The notes below the pieces were generated by a model, which made no database searches, was not told the DNA's origin, and saw only the letters and a list, made by a program, of their open reading frames with translations. This document shows positions 7,718 through 16,573 of a stretch of DNA of 64,000 nucleotides, one piece after another. The stretch comes from JAENWD01 sp963837165 (GTDB lineage: Bacteria > Acidobacteriota > Vicinamibacteria > Vicinamibacterales > JAENWD01), in assembly GCA_963837165.1 (NCBI GenBank), contig CAWIMD010000004.1, forward strand, positions 930,001 to 994,000, in the 5' to 3' direction. The position numbers were made by a program, and so were the translations under genes. Numbering within the stretch: position 1 is the first letter of the stretch; every line of letters begins with the position of its first letter.

Positions 7718-10424
7718 GTGGGTTCTGTGCTCCGACGTCTGCTGTTCTTCTTCCAGCGGAATCAGTTCGATCGGGATCTGGAAGACGAGCTGCGCTTTCA
7801 CGAGGACATGAAGGCGCACGCCCTCGCCGATGCGGATGGCATGAGCCGCGACGAAGCGCGCGCGGCCGCGCGGCGGCGGATGGGCGATCCGCTGCGGCTG
7901 CGCGAACAGTCGCGCGAAGCGTGGACCTTCCCGACGCTCGAAACCTTCGCGCAGGACGTGCGTCACGCGCTGCGACTGATGCGGCGCGATCCGGCGTTCA
8001 CCGTCACCGCCCTCGCCACCCTCGCGCTCGGCATCGGCCTCAACACCGCGATCTTCTCGGTTGCCTACGGCGTGCTCTGGCGTCCGCTGCCGTATCCCAG
8101 TCCCGATCGCCTCATCGTCCTCCAGTCAGCGCAGCAGACCGACAAGGGCGTCAAGACGTTCTCGACCTGGTCGCCCGTGTCGTACCGAGGGGCTGCGCCC
8201 GCGCGTCACCGCGCTCGACGATCTCGCGGCCTACACGTCGAGCGACGTGCAGCTCACCGGACGCGGCGAGCCGCTGCAGCTGCACGCGCTCGACGTGAGT
8301 CCGAATTTCTTCGCCATTCTTGGCGTCAACCCCACGCGCGGGCGCGCGTTCCTCACCGGCGCCGCGGCGGCAGACGACGATGGCAGCGCGATGGTCAGCG
8401 ATCGGCTGTGGCGCACGTCGCTCGAGGCGGATCCGGCCGTCGTCGGACGGTCCCTCACCATCGACGGCGTGCCCCGTACCATCGCCGGCGTGCTGCCGCC
8501 GGGCTTCAGCTTCAGGCCGGTGGTTCCCCGGCTCGGCGCGCTGCCGGAAGCGGACATCTATCTGCCCAATCGTTGGCCCGGCGACACCGGCAGGAGCGCA
8601 TTTCTCTGGCTGCTGGGCCGCATGAAGTCAGGGGTGACCGAGGAGCGCACGGAAGCGGAATTGACGGCGCTGGTGAACGATACGTCGATCGTGCCCGCTG
8701 GCGCACTCGCACCCGAGGGCGCCCGCGCGGCGAACGTCCGCACGCGGGCGCGCGTGGTCGGCTTGCAGGCGTACGGCACGGAGTCGGTGCGCACGCTGCT
8801 GCTGATCCTGCTCGGGGCGGTGTCGTTCGTGCTGCTGATCGCCTGCGTCAACGTCGGGAACCTGCAGATGGCCCGCCTCACCGCCCGCCGCGGCGAGCTG
8901 TCCGTGCGCATGGCCATCGGCGCGGGACGCGGGCGGATCGTGCGTCAGTTGCTGACGGAAGCCGTCGTCTTGTCGCTGCTGGGCGCGTTGCTCGGCGTGA
9001 TGCTCGCGCAGGTCGCGATCCACGTCACGCTGCCGTTCGTGCCGCAATTCCTGCTCCCGCGCGTCACCGGCATCGTGATCGACGCGCGCGTGATGGCGTT
9101 CTGCGTCGGCGTGTCGCTCGTCGCGACGCTGCTCGTCGGCCTCGTGCCGGCGCTGCGCGGCAGCGGAGCGGCATTTGGCGAACGGCTCGCACTGCACGCC
9201 GGCGAAGCGCGCACGACCGGAGATCGTCAGGGTGAGCGGCTGCGGACGCTGCTGGTCGCCGCGCAGATCGCGATGACGCTCGTCCTCCTGATCGGCGCCG
9301 GCCTGCTGATTCACAGCTTCGTGCGTCTCACGTCGGTGTCGCCAGGCTTCGAATCGAGCGGGCGCGACGGCGTCGTGCAGACCGTGAAGGTGACACTGCC
9401 CGAGCGCCTCTTCGACGGGCCCGACCGCATCCATGCGTTCGCGCGCGAGGTGCTCGATCGCATCCAGTCCCTGCCGGGCGTGACGTCGGCGAGCCTGATC
9501 AACTCGGCGCCGTTTGGCATGATGTTCATCCAGGGCGACTTCGACATCGAGGGGCAGCCGAAGCCGACGATCATGGCCGGCCAGCCGAAGATCGACGCGG
9601 GCTATTTCAAGACCATGGGGATTCCGCTGCTGGCGGGACGCGAGTTCACCGCACGAGACACTGCGGGAGCGCCGAACGTGGCGATCGTCAGCGAGCGCAT
9701 CGTGCGCGAATGTTTGCCGGGCGGTCCGGGCGAAGCGCTGGGCCGGCGCGTGCACCTGGAATTCGGCGGCGGCGGCGAGTGGCTGACGGTGGTGGGCGTG
9801 GTGGCGGACATCCATCAGAGAGGACTCGATCGGGGCGTGCAGCCAATGATCTACATGCCGTTCCAGCAGGATCGCGGCGGCTTCATCCGGTTCGTGTCGT
9901 TCGTCGTGCGCACGGCCACGCCGATCAGCGTCGTCGAAGGCGTGCGCGCCGAGATCCGGCGCGCCGCGCCCGATCTGCCGATCGAGAGCACGGTCACGAT
10001 GGACGAAGCGGTCGCGAAGTCGGTGGCGGAGCCGCGCTTCAGGATGCTGGTGCTGGCGCTGTTCGCGATCGCCGCGACGCTGATCGCGACGTGCGGGATC
10101 TACGGACTGATGGCCTACGCGGTCTCGCAGCGCCGGCGCGAGATCGGCGTGCGCATGGCGCTCGGCGCCGAACGCGGCGATGTGCTCCGCCTCGTGCTCA
10201 CGCGCGCGCTCCGCATCGTCGTCGCCGGCGTGATCGTCGGCCTGGCCGGAGCCGCCGGCGTGACGCGCGTGCTGCAGCGGTTCCTGTTCGGGGTGACGCC
10301 GACCGATCCGATCGCCTTCACGATCGTCACGCTGCTGCTGATGGCGGTGGGACTGATGGCGGCATGGCTGCCCGCGCGCCGCGCGACGAGGATCGACCCG
10401 TGCGCCGCGCTGCGCGCGGAATAG
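7718..10424 (+). CDS. ADOP-type FtsX-like permease, interrupted by a one-base frameshift
   Basis: A MacB/FtsX-like permease of about 900 residues. Domains in order: an N-terminal ADOP helix region (NQFDRDLEDELRFHEDM), a first transmembrane segment (FTVTALATLALGIGLNTAIF), a periplasmic MacB-like domain, an FtsX permease domain (VSFVLLIACVNVGNLQMARL), a second periplasmic domain and a C-terminal FtsX domain (ISRRRCEIGVRMALG-like region at REIGVRMALGA). The frame shifts by one base near 8186: removing one C gives SYEGLRPRVTALDD and restores a continuous protein. The gene starts at GTG 7718 after PadR. It is either a sequence error or a recently inactivated gene. The substrate is unknown; such proteins usually act as mechanotransmission exporters with an ABC ATPase, and none is encoded nearby. 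Confidence 0.8.
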
Positions 10425-10576
10425 TGGGGAGCGGAATGGACCCCATCAGGTCCGCACCACCACTTCGACGCACGTCCCCCTCCTCGCCCTTCCCCTGTCG
10501 CCGTCTGGACTGACCGGCAAGCAGGCGAACTCCCTGGCCGTCCGATGAGGCTTGCGTTGTCGAATGAACCATGATG

Positions 10577-10597
10577 TAATATTAATGAACATGTTCA
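10577..10597 (+). promoter_or_regulatory. -10 box and palindromic operator of the tetR-acyltransferase unit
   Basis: TAATAT (10577-10582) looks like a -10 box. TGAACATGTTCA (10586-10597) is a perfect 12-base palindrome ending 6 bases before the TetR start codon. It overlaps the expected transcription start, so TetR binding there would block its own unit. No ribosome-binding site is visible before the ATG. Confidence 0.5.
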
Positions 10598-10603
10598 CTG
10601 AAA

Positions 10604-11305
10604 ATGATCAAGCCAAGAAGACGAGGACGCCCACCGGGGCGGACGGCTCAGGGCACTGAGACGAGAGACCGCTTGTACGCCACCGCGATGGGGTCGATCA
10701 CCCGGCGCGGATACGAGGCGACAACCCTTCGGGAGATTGCCAAAGAGGCGAACGTCAGCGTCGGGCTGCTGTATCGCTACTTCCCGAGCAAACAGGCGGT
10801 CATCCTTGCCTTCTACGACGAGCTGTCGGCCGATTTCGCGCGTCGAGCCGTGAGCATGCGGCCTGGGCGGTGGCGCGACCGCTTCATCTTCGCGCTCACG
10901 ACGAGTCTTCGCGTGCTCGAGCCGCACCGCGTGGCCCTGCGAGCGCTGGCGCCGGTGCTCGTCGGTGACCCGGACGAGGGCGTGTTTTCGGAGCGGACGG
11001 CCTTCTCGCGTCAGCGTGTTCAGCCTGTATTCGCGGATGCCGTGGTCGGCGCGACCGACGCACCGACACAGCCGCTGGCTGAAGCGCTCGGCCACCTCTT
11101 GTACCTGATTCACCTCGCTGTCCTGTTGTGGTGGCTCCTGGACAAGAGCTCGAAGCAGCGCGCCACGGCAGCCCTCGTCTCGTTGACGGCGCAGCTTCTG
11201 CCGTCCGCGGCTCTCGCGCTTCGTGTGCCGCCTGTTCGCCGGTTCCTGATCTCCATCGACGATCTGATTCGCGAAGCGCTCATCGGCGATCCGCTCTCAG
11301 CGTGA
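10604..11305 (+). CDS. TetR/AcrR-family regulator
   Basis: A 233-residue TetR-type repressor. The N-terminal DNA-binding domain spans roughly residues 18-65, with the helix-turn-helix TTLREIAKEANVSVGLLYRYF. A basic tail (KPRRRGRPPGR) precedes it. The C-terminal ligand domain is divergent and includes a hydrophobic helix (LLYLIHLAVLLWWLLD) in the usual dimerisation region. Seven bases separate it from the wax-synthase-like gene, so it probably controls that operon through the palindrome upstream of its own start. Confidence 0.88.
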   Translation: MIKPRRRGRPPGRTAQGTETRDRLYATAMGSITRRGYEATTLREIAKEANVSVGLLYRYFPSKQAVILAFYDELSADFARRAVSMRPGRWRDRFIFALTTSLRVLEPHRVALRALAPVLVGDPDEGVFSERTAFSRQRVQPVFADAVVGATDAPTQPLAEALGHLLYLIHLAVLLWWLLDKSSKQRATAALVSLTAQLLPSAALALRVPPVRRFLISIDDLIREALIGDPLSA

Positions 11306-11312
11306 GGCATTC

Positions 11313-12143
11313 ATGATCCTGGCTCGACGCTTCCTCTGCGAGTGGCCGCCCTGGGCAGTGATGTGGACACTGGCACTGGCCATCTACACCGGCTGCAAGT
11401 GGCTGACGTGGCACAGAACGCCCGCTCGAGACGCACCCGCCTGGAGACAGGCGGCGTATCTGCTGGCGTGGCCGGGGATGGACGCCGCGAGCTTTCTCGA
11501 AGAGGGGCACGTATCGAACCGTTCGACATGCCGCCCGATCGAATGGCTCTCGGCGGCGACGAGGCTCACGTGCGGCGTAGCTCTCCTGTTCGGGTGTGCT
11601 CGACTGATCCCTCCGCGACACGCGTACATCGTGGGGTGGATCGGAATGATCGCCATCGTCCTGATCCTACATTTCGGCATCTTTCATCTGCTCTCATGTG
11701 CCTGGCGAAGCATCGGCCTGCAGGCGCGGCCAGTGATGAACCATCCATTCGCATCCACCAGTCTCAGCGAATTCTGGGGCCGCCGCTGGAACACCGCGTT
11801 CAGGGACCTGACGTATCAGTTTCTCTTTCGCCCCAGCGCGTCATGGTTCGGGCCGCGTTGGGGCATCATGGCCGGATTTCTGTTCAGCGGCGCGATCCAC
11901 GATCTCGTCATCTCCGTTCCGGCTCGGGGCGGGTACGGGGGGCCGTCACTCTTCTTTGCGATTCAGGGAGCGGCCATGGTGATCGAGCGCAGTGACTTCG
12001 GCCGCCGGGCTGGGCTGGGTGCCGGTTGGCCAGGACGATTGTTTGCGATCGCGGTATTGCTCGCACCGGCAGGATGGCTGTTCCATCGTCCGTTCGTTGA
12101 AGGAGTCATCGTGCCGTTCATGCGGGTCGTGGGAGCGATCTGA
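11313..12143 (+). CDS. wax-synthase/MBOAT-like membrane acyltransferase
   Basis: A 276-residue polytopic membrane protein. The segment NHPFASTSLSEFWGRRWN (about residues 143-160) followed by FRDLTYQFLFRP matches the conserved core of the wax-synthase-like branch of membrane-bound O-acyltransferases. The presumed catalytic histidine lies in SGAIHDLVISV. Such enzymes transfer acyl groups to alcohols in the membrane; the acceptor here is unknown. It sits 7 bases after the TetR gene and overlaps the next membrane gene by one base (TGATG), so the three form one unit. Confidence 0.75.
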   Translation: MILARRFLCEWPPWAVMWTLALAIYTGCKWLTWHRTPARDAPAWRQAAYLLAWPGMDAASFLEEGHVSNRSTCRPIEWLSAATRLTCGVALLFGCARLIPPRHAYIVGWIGMIAIVLILHFGIFHLLSCAWRSIGLQARPVMNHPFASTSLSEFWGRRWNTAFRDLTYQFLFRPSASWFGPRWGIMAGFLFSGAIHDLVISVPARGGYGGPSLFFAIQGAAMVIERSDFGRRAGLGAGWPGRLFAIAVLLAPAGWLFHRPFVEGVIVPFMRVVGAI

Positions 12144-12571
12144 TGGATACCGTGCTCACCCGTCTGATCTTCCTTGCCGGTATCGGGCAACTGGGCGTTC
12201 TGGTCGCCTCGGCACTTGTTCCGTTCCGACTGCACTGGCGCGAAGAGTTGCGCGGCTTGTCACGCCTCCACCGTCAGATGTACTGGGTCTACGGCGGCTA
12301 CGTGGTCCTGTCGATCGCGGCATTCGCGGCGCTGAGCATCTTTGACTCGCGCGAACTGGGGAGCGGGGGCCGCCTCGCACGCGGGTTCTGCGCCTATGTC
12401 GCAGTGTTCTGGGCTATTCGCCTTGGGCTGCAGGCTGTCTTCGATGTCAAAGATCACTTGACGGCCTGGTGGCTCAAGCTTGGGTACTTCGCGTTGACGG
12501 TGATGTTCGCAGGATTCACCCTCGTCTACGCGTGGGCCGCCCTGCAGTCCGGCGTCGCGGGACGAGGGTGA
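12143..12571 (+). CDS. small integral membrane protein
   Basis: A 142-residue protein with four probable transmembrane helices, for example LIFLAGIGQLGVLVASALV, YVVLSIAAFAALSIF, FCAYVAVFWAIRLGLQAVF and LGYFALTVMFAGFTLVYAW. The first and second helices are joined by a basic loop with WREELRGLSRLHRQMYW. It is translationally coupled to the acyltransferase gene and is probably its partner or an accessory membrane protein. I do not recognise a named family. Confidence 0.65.
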   Translation: MDTVLTRLIFLAGIGQLGVLVASALVPFRLHWREELRGLSRLHRQMYWVYGGYVVLSIAAFAALSIFDSRELGSGGRLARGFCAYVAVFWAIRLGLQAVFDVKDHLTAWWLKLGYFALTVMFAGFTLVYAWAALQSGVAGRG

Positions 12572-12607
12572 GACCCATCGTCGAGTTTCGGTACCCGGAC
12601 GACTCGC

Positions 12608-13825
12608 TCATGCGGACGCGAGTTCGTGAAACGTCGAGATGGCGCTCCACACCCCCAGACCGATGCCACTGGCCATCTGCTGCAGCTCCACCATGTTGTG
12701 TGACAGAAAGATCAGGACGGAGTTGTCGGTCGGGTCCGCCTGCCACCAGCCGCCATACGCGCCGGCCCATCCGACCGTCCCGATTCCGCCGCGACACGTC
12801 AGCGGATCCGCCTTGTCGGGCTCCATCACCACCGCGACGCCCATGCCGTATCCGTGGCCGGCCGCAAACACCGGCCGGCCGAGCATTCGAGCTGTCGTCC
12901 GCTGGTGAGGCGTGAGCTGGTTCGAGGCCATCATGGCGCGGGTTGCAGGGCGCAGCAGGCGCACACCGTCCACCGTTCCATTGCCGAGGAAGATTCGGGC
13001 GAAGGCAAGATAGTCGTCCAGCGTCGACCAGAGCCCCTGACCTCCCGACTCGAAGGTCATCTCGTCAGGCCGTTCCGCGAGCGCGTGCCCGCCAGGCGTC
13101 GTCGGCAGCGCGACCAGCTGCCCCTCGGCATCGAACCCGCAGAGGCCCGCGCGCCGCGCCCGCTTCTCTCGAGGAACGACGAAACCCGTGTCGCGCATGC
13201 CCAGCGGCCTGAAGACGCGCCGCTCGAGGACCACGCCGAGTGGTGCCCCTTCGAGCCGCGCGATCAGAAAGCCGAGCAGGTCGGTCGACAGCCCATAGTG
13301 AAACCCTCGCCCCGGCTGATCGATCAGCGGCAGGGTGGCGAGTCGTGCGATCCACGCGTCGGGGCCGAGTGGGTTGTCGATCGTCGCGCCGACCGCGTCG
13401 GCGCAGGCGCGAGACATCGGACCACGATGGAACTCGCCGTAGGTGAGGCCCGAGCGGTGGGTCAGGAGATGGCCGAACGTGATCGGCCGCTCCGCCGCGT
13501 CCGTCTGGTCCAGAGGCCCATTCGGATCGCGCAGGACGCGAAGGCGGGCGAACTCCGGGGCATGGCGCGCGATTGGCTCGTCCAGTGCGAATCGACCTTC
13601 GTCGTACAGCGTCAAGGCGGCCACGGTCGTCAGCGGCTTCGTCATCGACGCGATCCGAAAAATCGTGTCCCGCTCGACCGGCAGACTCGTCACGAGATCC
13701 CGACGGCCCACGCTGGCCGTGTGCACGAGGCGTCCGTCGCGCCACCCCAGCGTCGCGGCGCCGGCGAGGGAGCCGGAATCCACATGGGCTCGAAGAGCGG
13801 CTTCAATCGAATCCCGGCCGGGCAT
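12608..13825 (-). CDS. serine hydrolase of the class C beta-lactamase / EstB family
   Basis: A 405-residue cytosolic-looking hydrolase with no signal peptide. The nucleophile motif is S-M-T-K (in FRIASMTKPLTTVA, near residue 59), and the second motif is Tyr-x-Ser in FHYGLSTDLLGFL. This set is typical of EstB-type esterases rather than true beta-lactamases, which have YxN and a secreted enzyme. It is divergently transcribed from a TetR gene with only 47 bases between them, so an ester or lactone substrate sensed by that TetR is plausible. Confidence 0.82.
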   Translation of the reverse strand: MPGRDSIEAALRAHVDSGSLAGAATLGWRDGRLVHTASVGRRDLVTSLPVERDTIFRIASMTKPLTTVAALTLYDEGRFALDEPIARHAPEFARLRVLRDPNGPLDQTDAAERPITFGHLLTHRSGLTYGEFHRGPMSRACADAVGATIDNPLGPDAWIARLATLPLIDQPGRGFHYGLSTDLLGFLIARLEGAPLGVVLERRVFRPLGMRDTGFVVPREKRARRAGLCGFDAEGQLVALPTTPGGHALAERPDEMTFESGGQGLWSTLDDYLAFARIFLGNGTVDGVRLLRPATRAMMASNQLTPHQRTTARMLGRPVFAAGHGYGMGVAVVMEPDKADPLTCRGGIGTVGWAGAYGGWWQADPTDNSVLIFLSHNMVELQQMASGIGLGVWSAISTFHELASA

Positions 13826-13830
13826 AGCTG

Positions 13831-13848
13831 AATAATATTTACATTATT
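13831..13848. promoter_or_regulatory. AT-rich inverted repeat between divergent hydrolase and tetR
   Basis: AATAAT-N6-ATTATT lies in a strikingly AT-rich 40-base patch between the two start codons. It is positioned to serve as the shared operator and as -10 elements for both genes. Confidence 0.45.
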
Positions 13849-13872
13849 AAATAAGTCAACTATTATTTCGCC

Positions 13873-14559
13873 ATGGCAGTGAAGAAGACGGAGTCCTCGC
13901 GTCGTAAACCCAAAGGCGACAAGCGCGATCGCACCCGAGCCACGCTGCTTGAAGCGGCGCGGGCCATCGTTCGGGAAAAGGGCCACGCGCGCACCACGCT
14001 CGCAGCGGTTGCGCGGCGCGCCGGCATGTCCACCGGGGCGATCTACGGGAACTTCAAGAACCGCGACGAGCTCTTCATCGCGCTCGGCCAGACCTACTGG
14101 GCTCCGGTCAAACCACGGATCAAGCCTGGTGCGACGTTCGCCGAGGTGATGCACGCAATGGCGGAGGCGACGCTCGAGGCAATCCCGGAGCGCACGACGG
14201 CGGCGGTGGGACGGTTGACAGGCCTGGCTTACGCGCTGACCAGCCCGGGGTTGCGCGCGCGAGTCCACGCGATCACCGCCGGCAGTTACGAGCGTGGCGC
14301 GGAATGGCTGCGTACACTCGGAGACGAACGCCAGCTACCCATGCCGCCGGAGCAGCTCGTCTGTGTGATTCACGCCCTGATCGAGGGACTCGTCCTGCAA
14401 CGGATTCTGACCCCGGAGCTTTGCCCTGACGAAGTGTTTTTCGCGGCCTTCGGGGCCCTGGCCGATCACCGTGGAGAACGCAGTTTCAACGCGTCACCTG
14501 TCGCCGAGCCGGGTGCTGGCACGGGGCCGCGTCCGCCTAGGCGGCGATTGCGGTCCTGA
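13873..14559 (+). CDS. TetR-family regulator, divergent from the serine hydrolase
   Basis: A 228-residue TetR-type regulator. The helix-turn-helix region is TTLAAVARRAGMSTGAIYGNF at about residues 41-60. The first 24 residues are highly basic (MAVKKTESSRRKPKGDKRDR). The ligand domain contains a helix VCVIHALIEGLVLQRIL. It probably represses the divergent hydrolase and itself. The last 30 or so residues are Pro/Arg rich and may be disordered. The first TetR of the window is a different subgroup. Confidence 0.87.
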   Translation: MAVKKTESSRRKPKGDKRDRTRATLLEAARAIVREKGHARTTLAAVARRAGMSTGAIYGNFKNRDELFIALGQTYWAPVKPRIKPGATFAEVMHAMAEATLEAIPERTTAAVGRLTGLAYALTSPGLRARVHAITAGSYERGAEWLRTLGDERQLPMPPEQLVCVIHALIEGLVLQRILTPELCPDEVFFAAFGALADHRGERSFNASPVAEPGAGTGPRPPRRRLRS

Positions 14560-14584
14560 GCGCCCTGTCGGATCAGGCCGGTCG

Positions 14585-14776
14585 TCAGAGGCCCGTCGGA
14601 TAGGTCTCGGGCAGGTCGGCCTCGTGGTGCGCCCACTTCTCGAGCGGCTCGAGCGCGCGGGTGCGGTCGACGTGGACGACGAGATCGAACTGCGAGGGCA
14701 GGCGCGCCGGGAAGTAGTGGCTCGGGCGCTCGGTCTCGGGCCAGTACAGCACGCCAATCGCGCGCTCGAGGCGGCG
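14585..14776 (-). pseudogene. C-terminal remnant of an erythromycin-esterase-family protein
   Basis: About 63 residues read ERAIGVLYWPETERPSHYF, then ARLPSQFDLVVHVDRTRALEPLE, ending in PETYPTGL and a stop. This closely follows the C-terminus of EreA-type erythromycin esterase homologues (AIGVxYxPETERxSHYFxARLxxQFDxxxHxDxTRAxEPL). The remaining roughly 350 residues, including the catalytic histidines and glutamates, are missing, because the region further upstream is taken by the ABC transporter gene. It is a truncated, non-functional gene. Confidence 0.65.
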
Positions 14777-14933
14777 GTGACCTCCCTTTCGTGCGTCGTC
14801 TGGCCGATCGCGCAGCAGGCACGGGCGAAGGTTGGGCAATTCGAGTGCCTGTCGAGCTCCGTTCGGGCGCTTCAGCGGCCTTGTCCGATCGATGAGCTGC
14901 GGGCGGCAGCCGTTCCCTGTATCCTCCGGGATC

Positions 14934-15638
14934 GTGGAGCCGATCCTGGACGTCCGCGATCTCTCCGTCCGATTCGGGAGCACGACCGTCCTCCGCAATC
15001 TGAGCTTCAACGTCGAGCGCGGCGACTCGCTGGCGGTGCTCGGGCCGAACGCGGCGGGCAAAACGGTGCTCTTCAGGGCGCTGGTCGGGGCGATTCGCTT
15101 CGAGGGCACCGTGCGGTGGGCACCGGGAACCCGCCTCGGCTATGTCCCGCAGACGCTGGACCTCGAGCGCGATATTCCGATGAGCGGCCTCGATTTCCTG
15201 AGGGCCCGCGCGGCGCTGGTGCCTGGCCGGGGCAATGCTGCCAGCACCATCGGCCGGACGCTCGCGCTGGTCGGCGTCACGCGCGAGGCGGCCGGCCACA
15301 CCATCGGCACGCTCTCCGGCGGCCAGTTCCAGCGTCTCCTCATCGCCTTCGCTCTCGTCGGCGAGCCGGACGTGCTCCTGCTCGACGAGCCGATGGCGGG
15401 CATCGACGCACCGGGCCAGGAGCATTTGACGGCGCTCGTGCGACGCCTGCAGGCCGAACAGGGCCTGACGGTGCTGTTCATCTCGCACGAGCTCTCGGTC
15501 GTCTATCGCTCTGCCAGCCGCGTGCTGTGCCTCAATCGCGAACGCATCTGCCTGGGGCCCCCGCGTTCCGTCCTCACGCCCGATCTGCTCCACGAGGTGT
15601 ACGGGACGCCCGTCGACTATCACGTCCATGACGACTGA
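14934..15638 (+). CDS. metal-type ABC transporter ATPase (ZnuC/MntB-like)
   Basis: A 234-residue ATPase from a GTG start. Motifs: Walker A GPNAAGKT near residue 37, Q-loop in YVPQTLDLERDIPMS, signature LSGGQFQRLLIAFAL, Walker B VLLLDEPMAGID and the switch histidine in LFISHELSVVYR. The sequence resembles ATPases of zinc/manganese uptake systems, and the next gene (11-base overlap) is a matching permease. A TATCCT -10-like box ends 8 bases before the start, so the mRNA may be leaderless. No metal-binding lipoprotein gene is adjacent. Confidence 0.85.
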   Translation: MEPILDVRDLSVRFGSTTVLRNLSFNVERGDSLAVLGPNAAGKTVLFRALVGAIRFEGTVRWAPGTRLGYVPQTLDLERDIPMSGLDFLRARAALVPGRGNAASTIGRTLALVGVTREAAGHTIGTLSGGQFQRLLIAFALVGEPDVLLLDEPMAGIDAPGQEHLTALVRRLQAEQGLTVLFISHELSVVYRSASRVLCLNRERICLGPPRSVLTPDLLHEVYGTPVDYHVHDD

Positions 15639-16386
15639 AGCGCTGCTGCTGTCGGTCGCGATGGCCGCCGCCGCCGGACTGGTCGGCAGCTTCGCGGTGA
15701 TGCGCCGGATGGCCCTGGCGGCTGACGCCCTGTCGCATGTGGCGCTGCCCGGCATCGGCGTGGCGCTCGCGCTCCACGTCAACCCCGTGTTCGGCGCCGC
15801 CGCGATGCTGTTCTTCGGCGCGCTGCTGGTCTGGGCGCTGGAGGACCACGCCCGCCTCGCCACCGAGACCATCGTCGGCGTCGTCTTCTCGACGGCGCTT
15901 GCCGTCGGCGGCATGATGACATCCGGCGAGGACCTGATCGATGCGCTGTTCGGCCATCCGGCGGCGTTACGTCAGTCGGAGGCCGTGTTCGGCATCCTGG
16001 GAGCCGCCGCGGTGATCGGGTTCATCGTCACCCAGCGCAACCGGCTGGTCGTGATGCTCGTCTCGCCGGAGGTCGCCCGCACCGCGGGGATCGACGTGCG
16101 CCTGATGAACCTGCTGTACTTGCAGGCATTCGCTCTCACCATCGCCCTGGGCCTCCGCTTCCTCGGGGTGCTGCTGATGGGCGCCCTGATCATCATTCCG
16201 CCCGCCGCCGCCAAGCGCGTCTCAGGAAACCTGCGGCAAATGCTCACAACGGCCGTGGTCATCGCCACGGCGGCGACGATCGTCGGCACGCTCGTCGCCA
16301 TGCGGCTGCACCGGGACACGGGCCCCATCATCGTCTCCGCGGCGGCGGCTGGATTTCTGCTGAGTTTGTTGGTCCGGCAACGCTGA
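15628..16386 (+). CDS. metal ABC transporter permease (ZnuB family)
   Basis: A 252-residue permease with about seven to eight transmembrane helices. The ABC-3 family features are visible: GSFAVMRRMALAADALSHVALPGIGVAL near the N-terminus and LRFLGVLLMGALIIIPPAAAKR in the cytoplasmic coupling region. It works with the ATPase just upstream to import a divalent metal such as zinc or manganese. The periplasmic binding protein needed for import is absent from this locus and must be encoded elsewhere, or the pair has another role. Confidence 0.85.
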   Translation: MTTEALLLSVAMAAAAGLVGSFAVMRRMALAADALSHVALPGIGVALALHVNPVFGAAAMLFFGALLVWALEDHARLATETIVGVVFSTALAVGGMMTSGEDLIDALFGHPAALRQSEAVFGILGAAAVIGFIVTQRNRLVVMLVSPEVARTAGIDVRLMNLLYLQAFALTIALGLRFLGVLLMGALIIIPPAAAKRVSGNLRQMLTTAVVIATAATIVGTLVAMRLHRDTGPIIVSAAAAGFLLSLLVRQR

Positions 16387-16573
16387 GCTCAGGGATTTCC
16401 CTGACGAGGCGGGACATTCTCCGGATAGGCGGGGCGGACGCCATGTGAAATGCTCTAGCTTCACGTATTTCGCGCCCGGGACCGGAGCGCCTGATCGCGT
16501 GCACGCCTTCCGCATGCGCCACGACACAGCCTGCAGGTTCCTGCTGAACCGCCTGCACGCATCGGAGCAGCAG

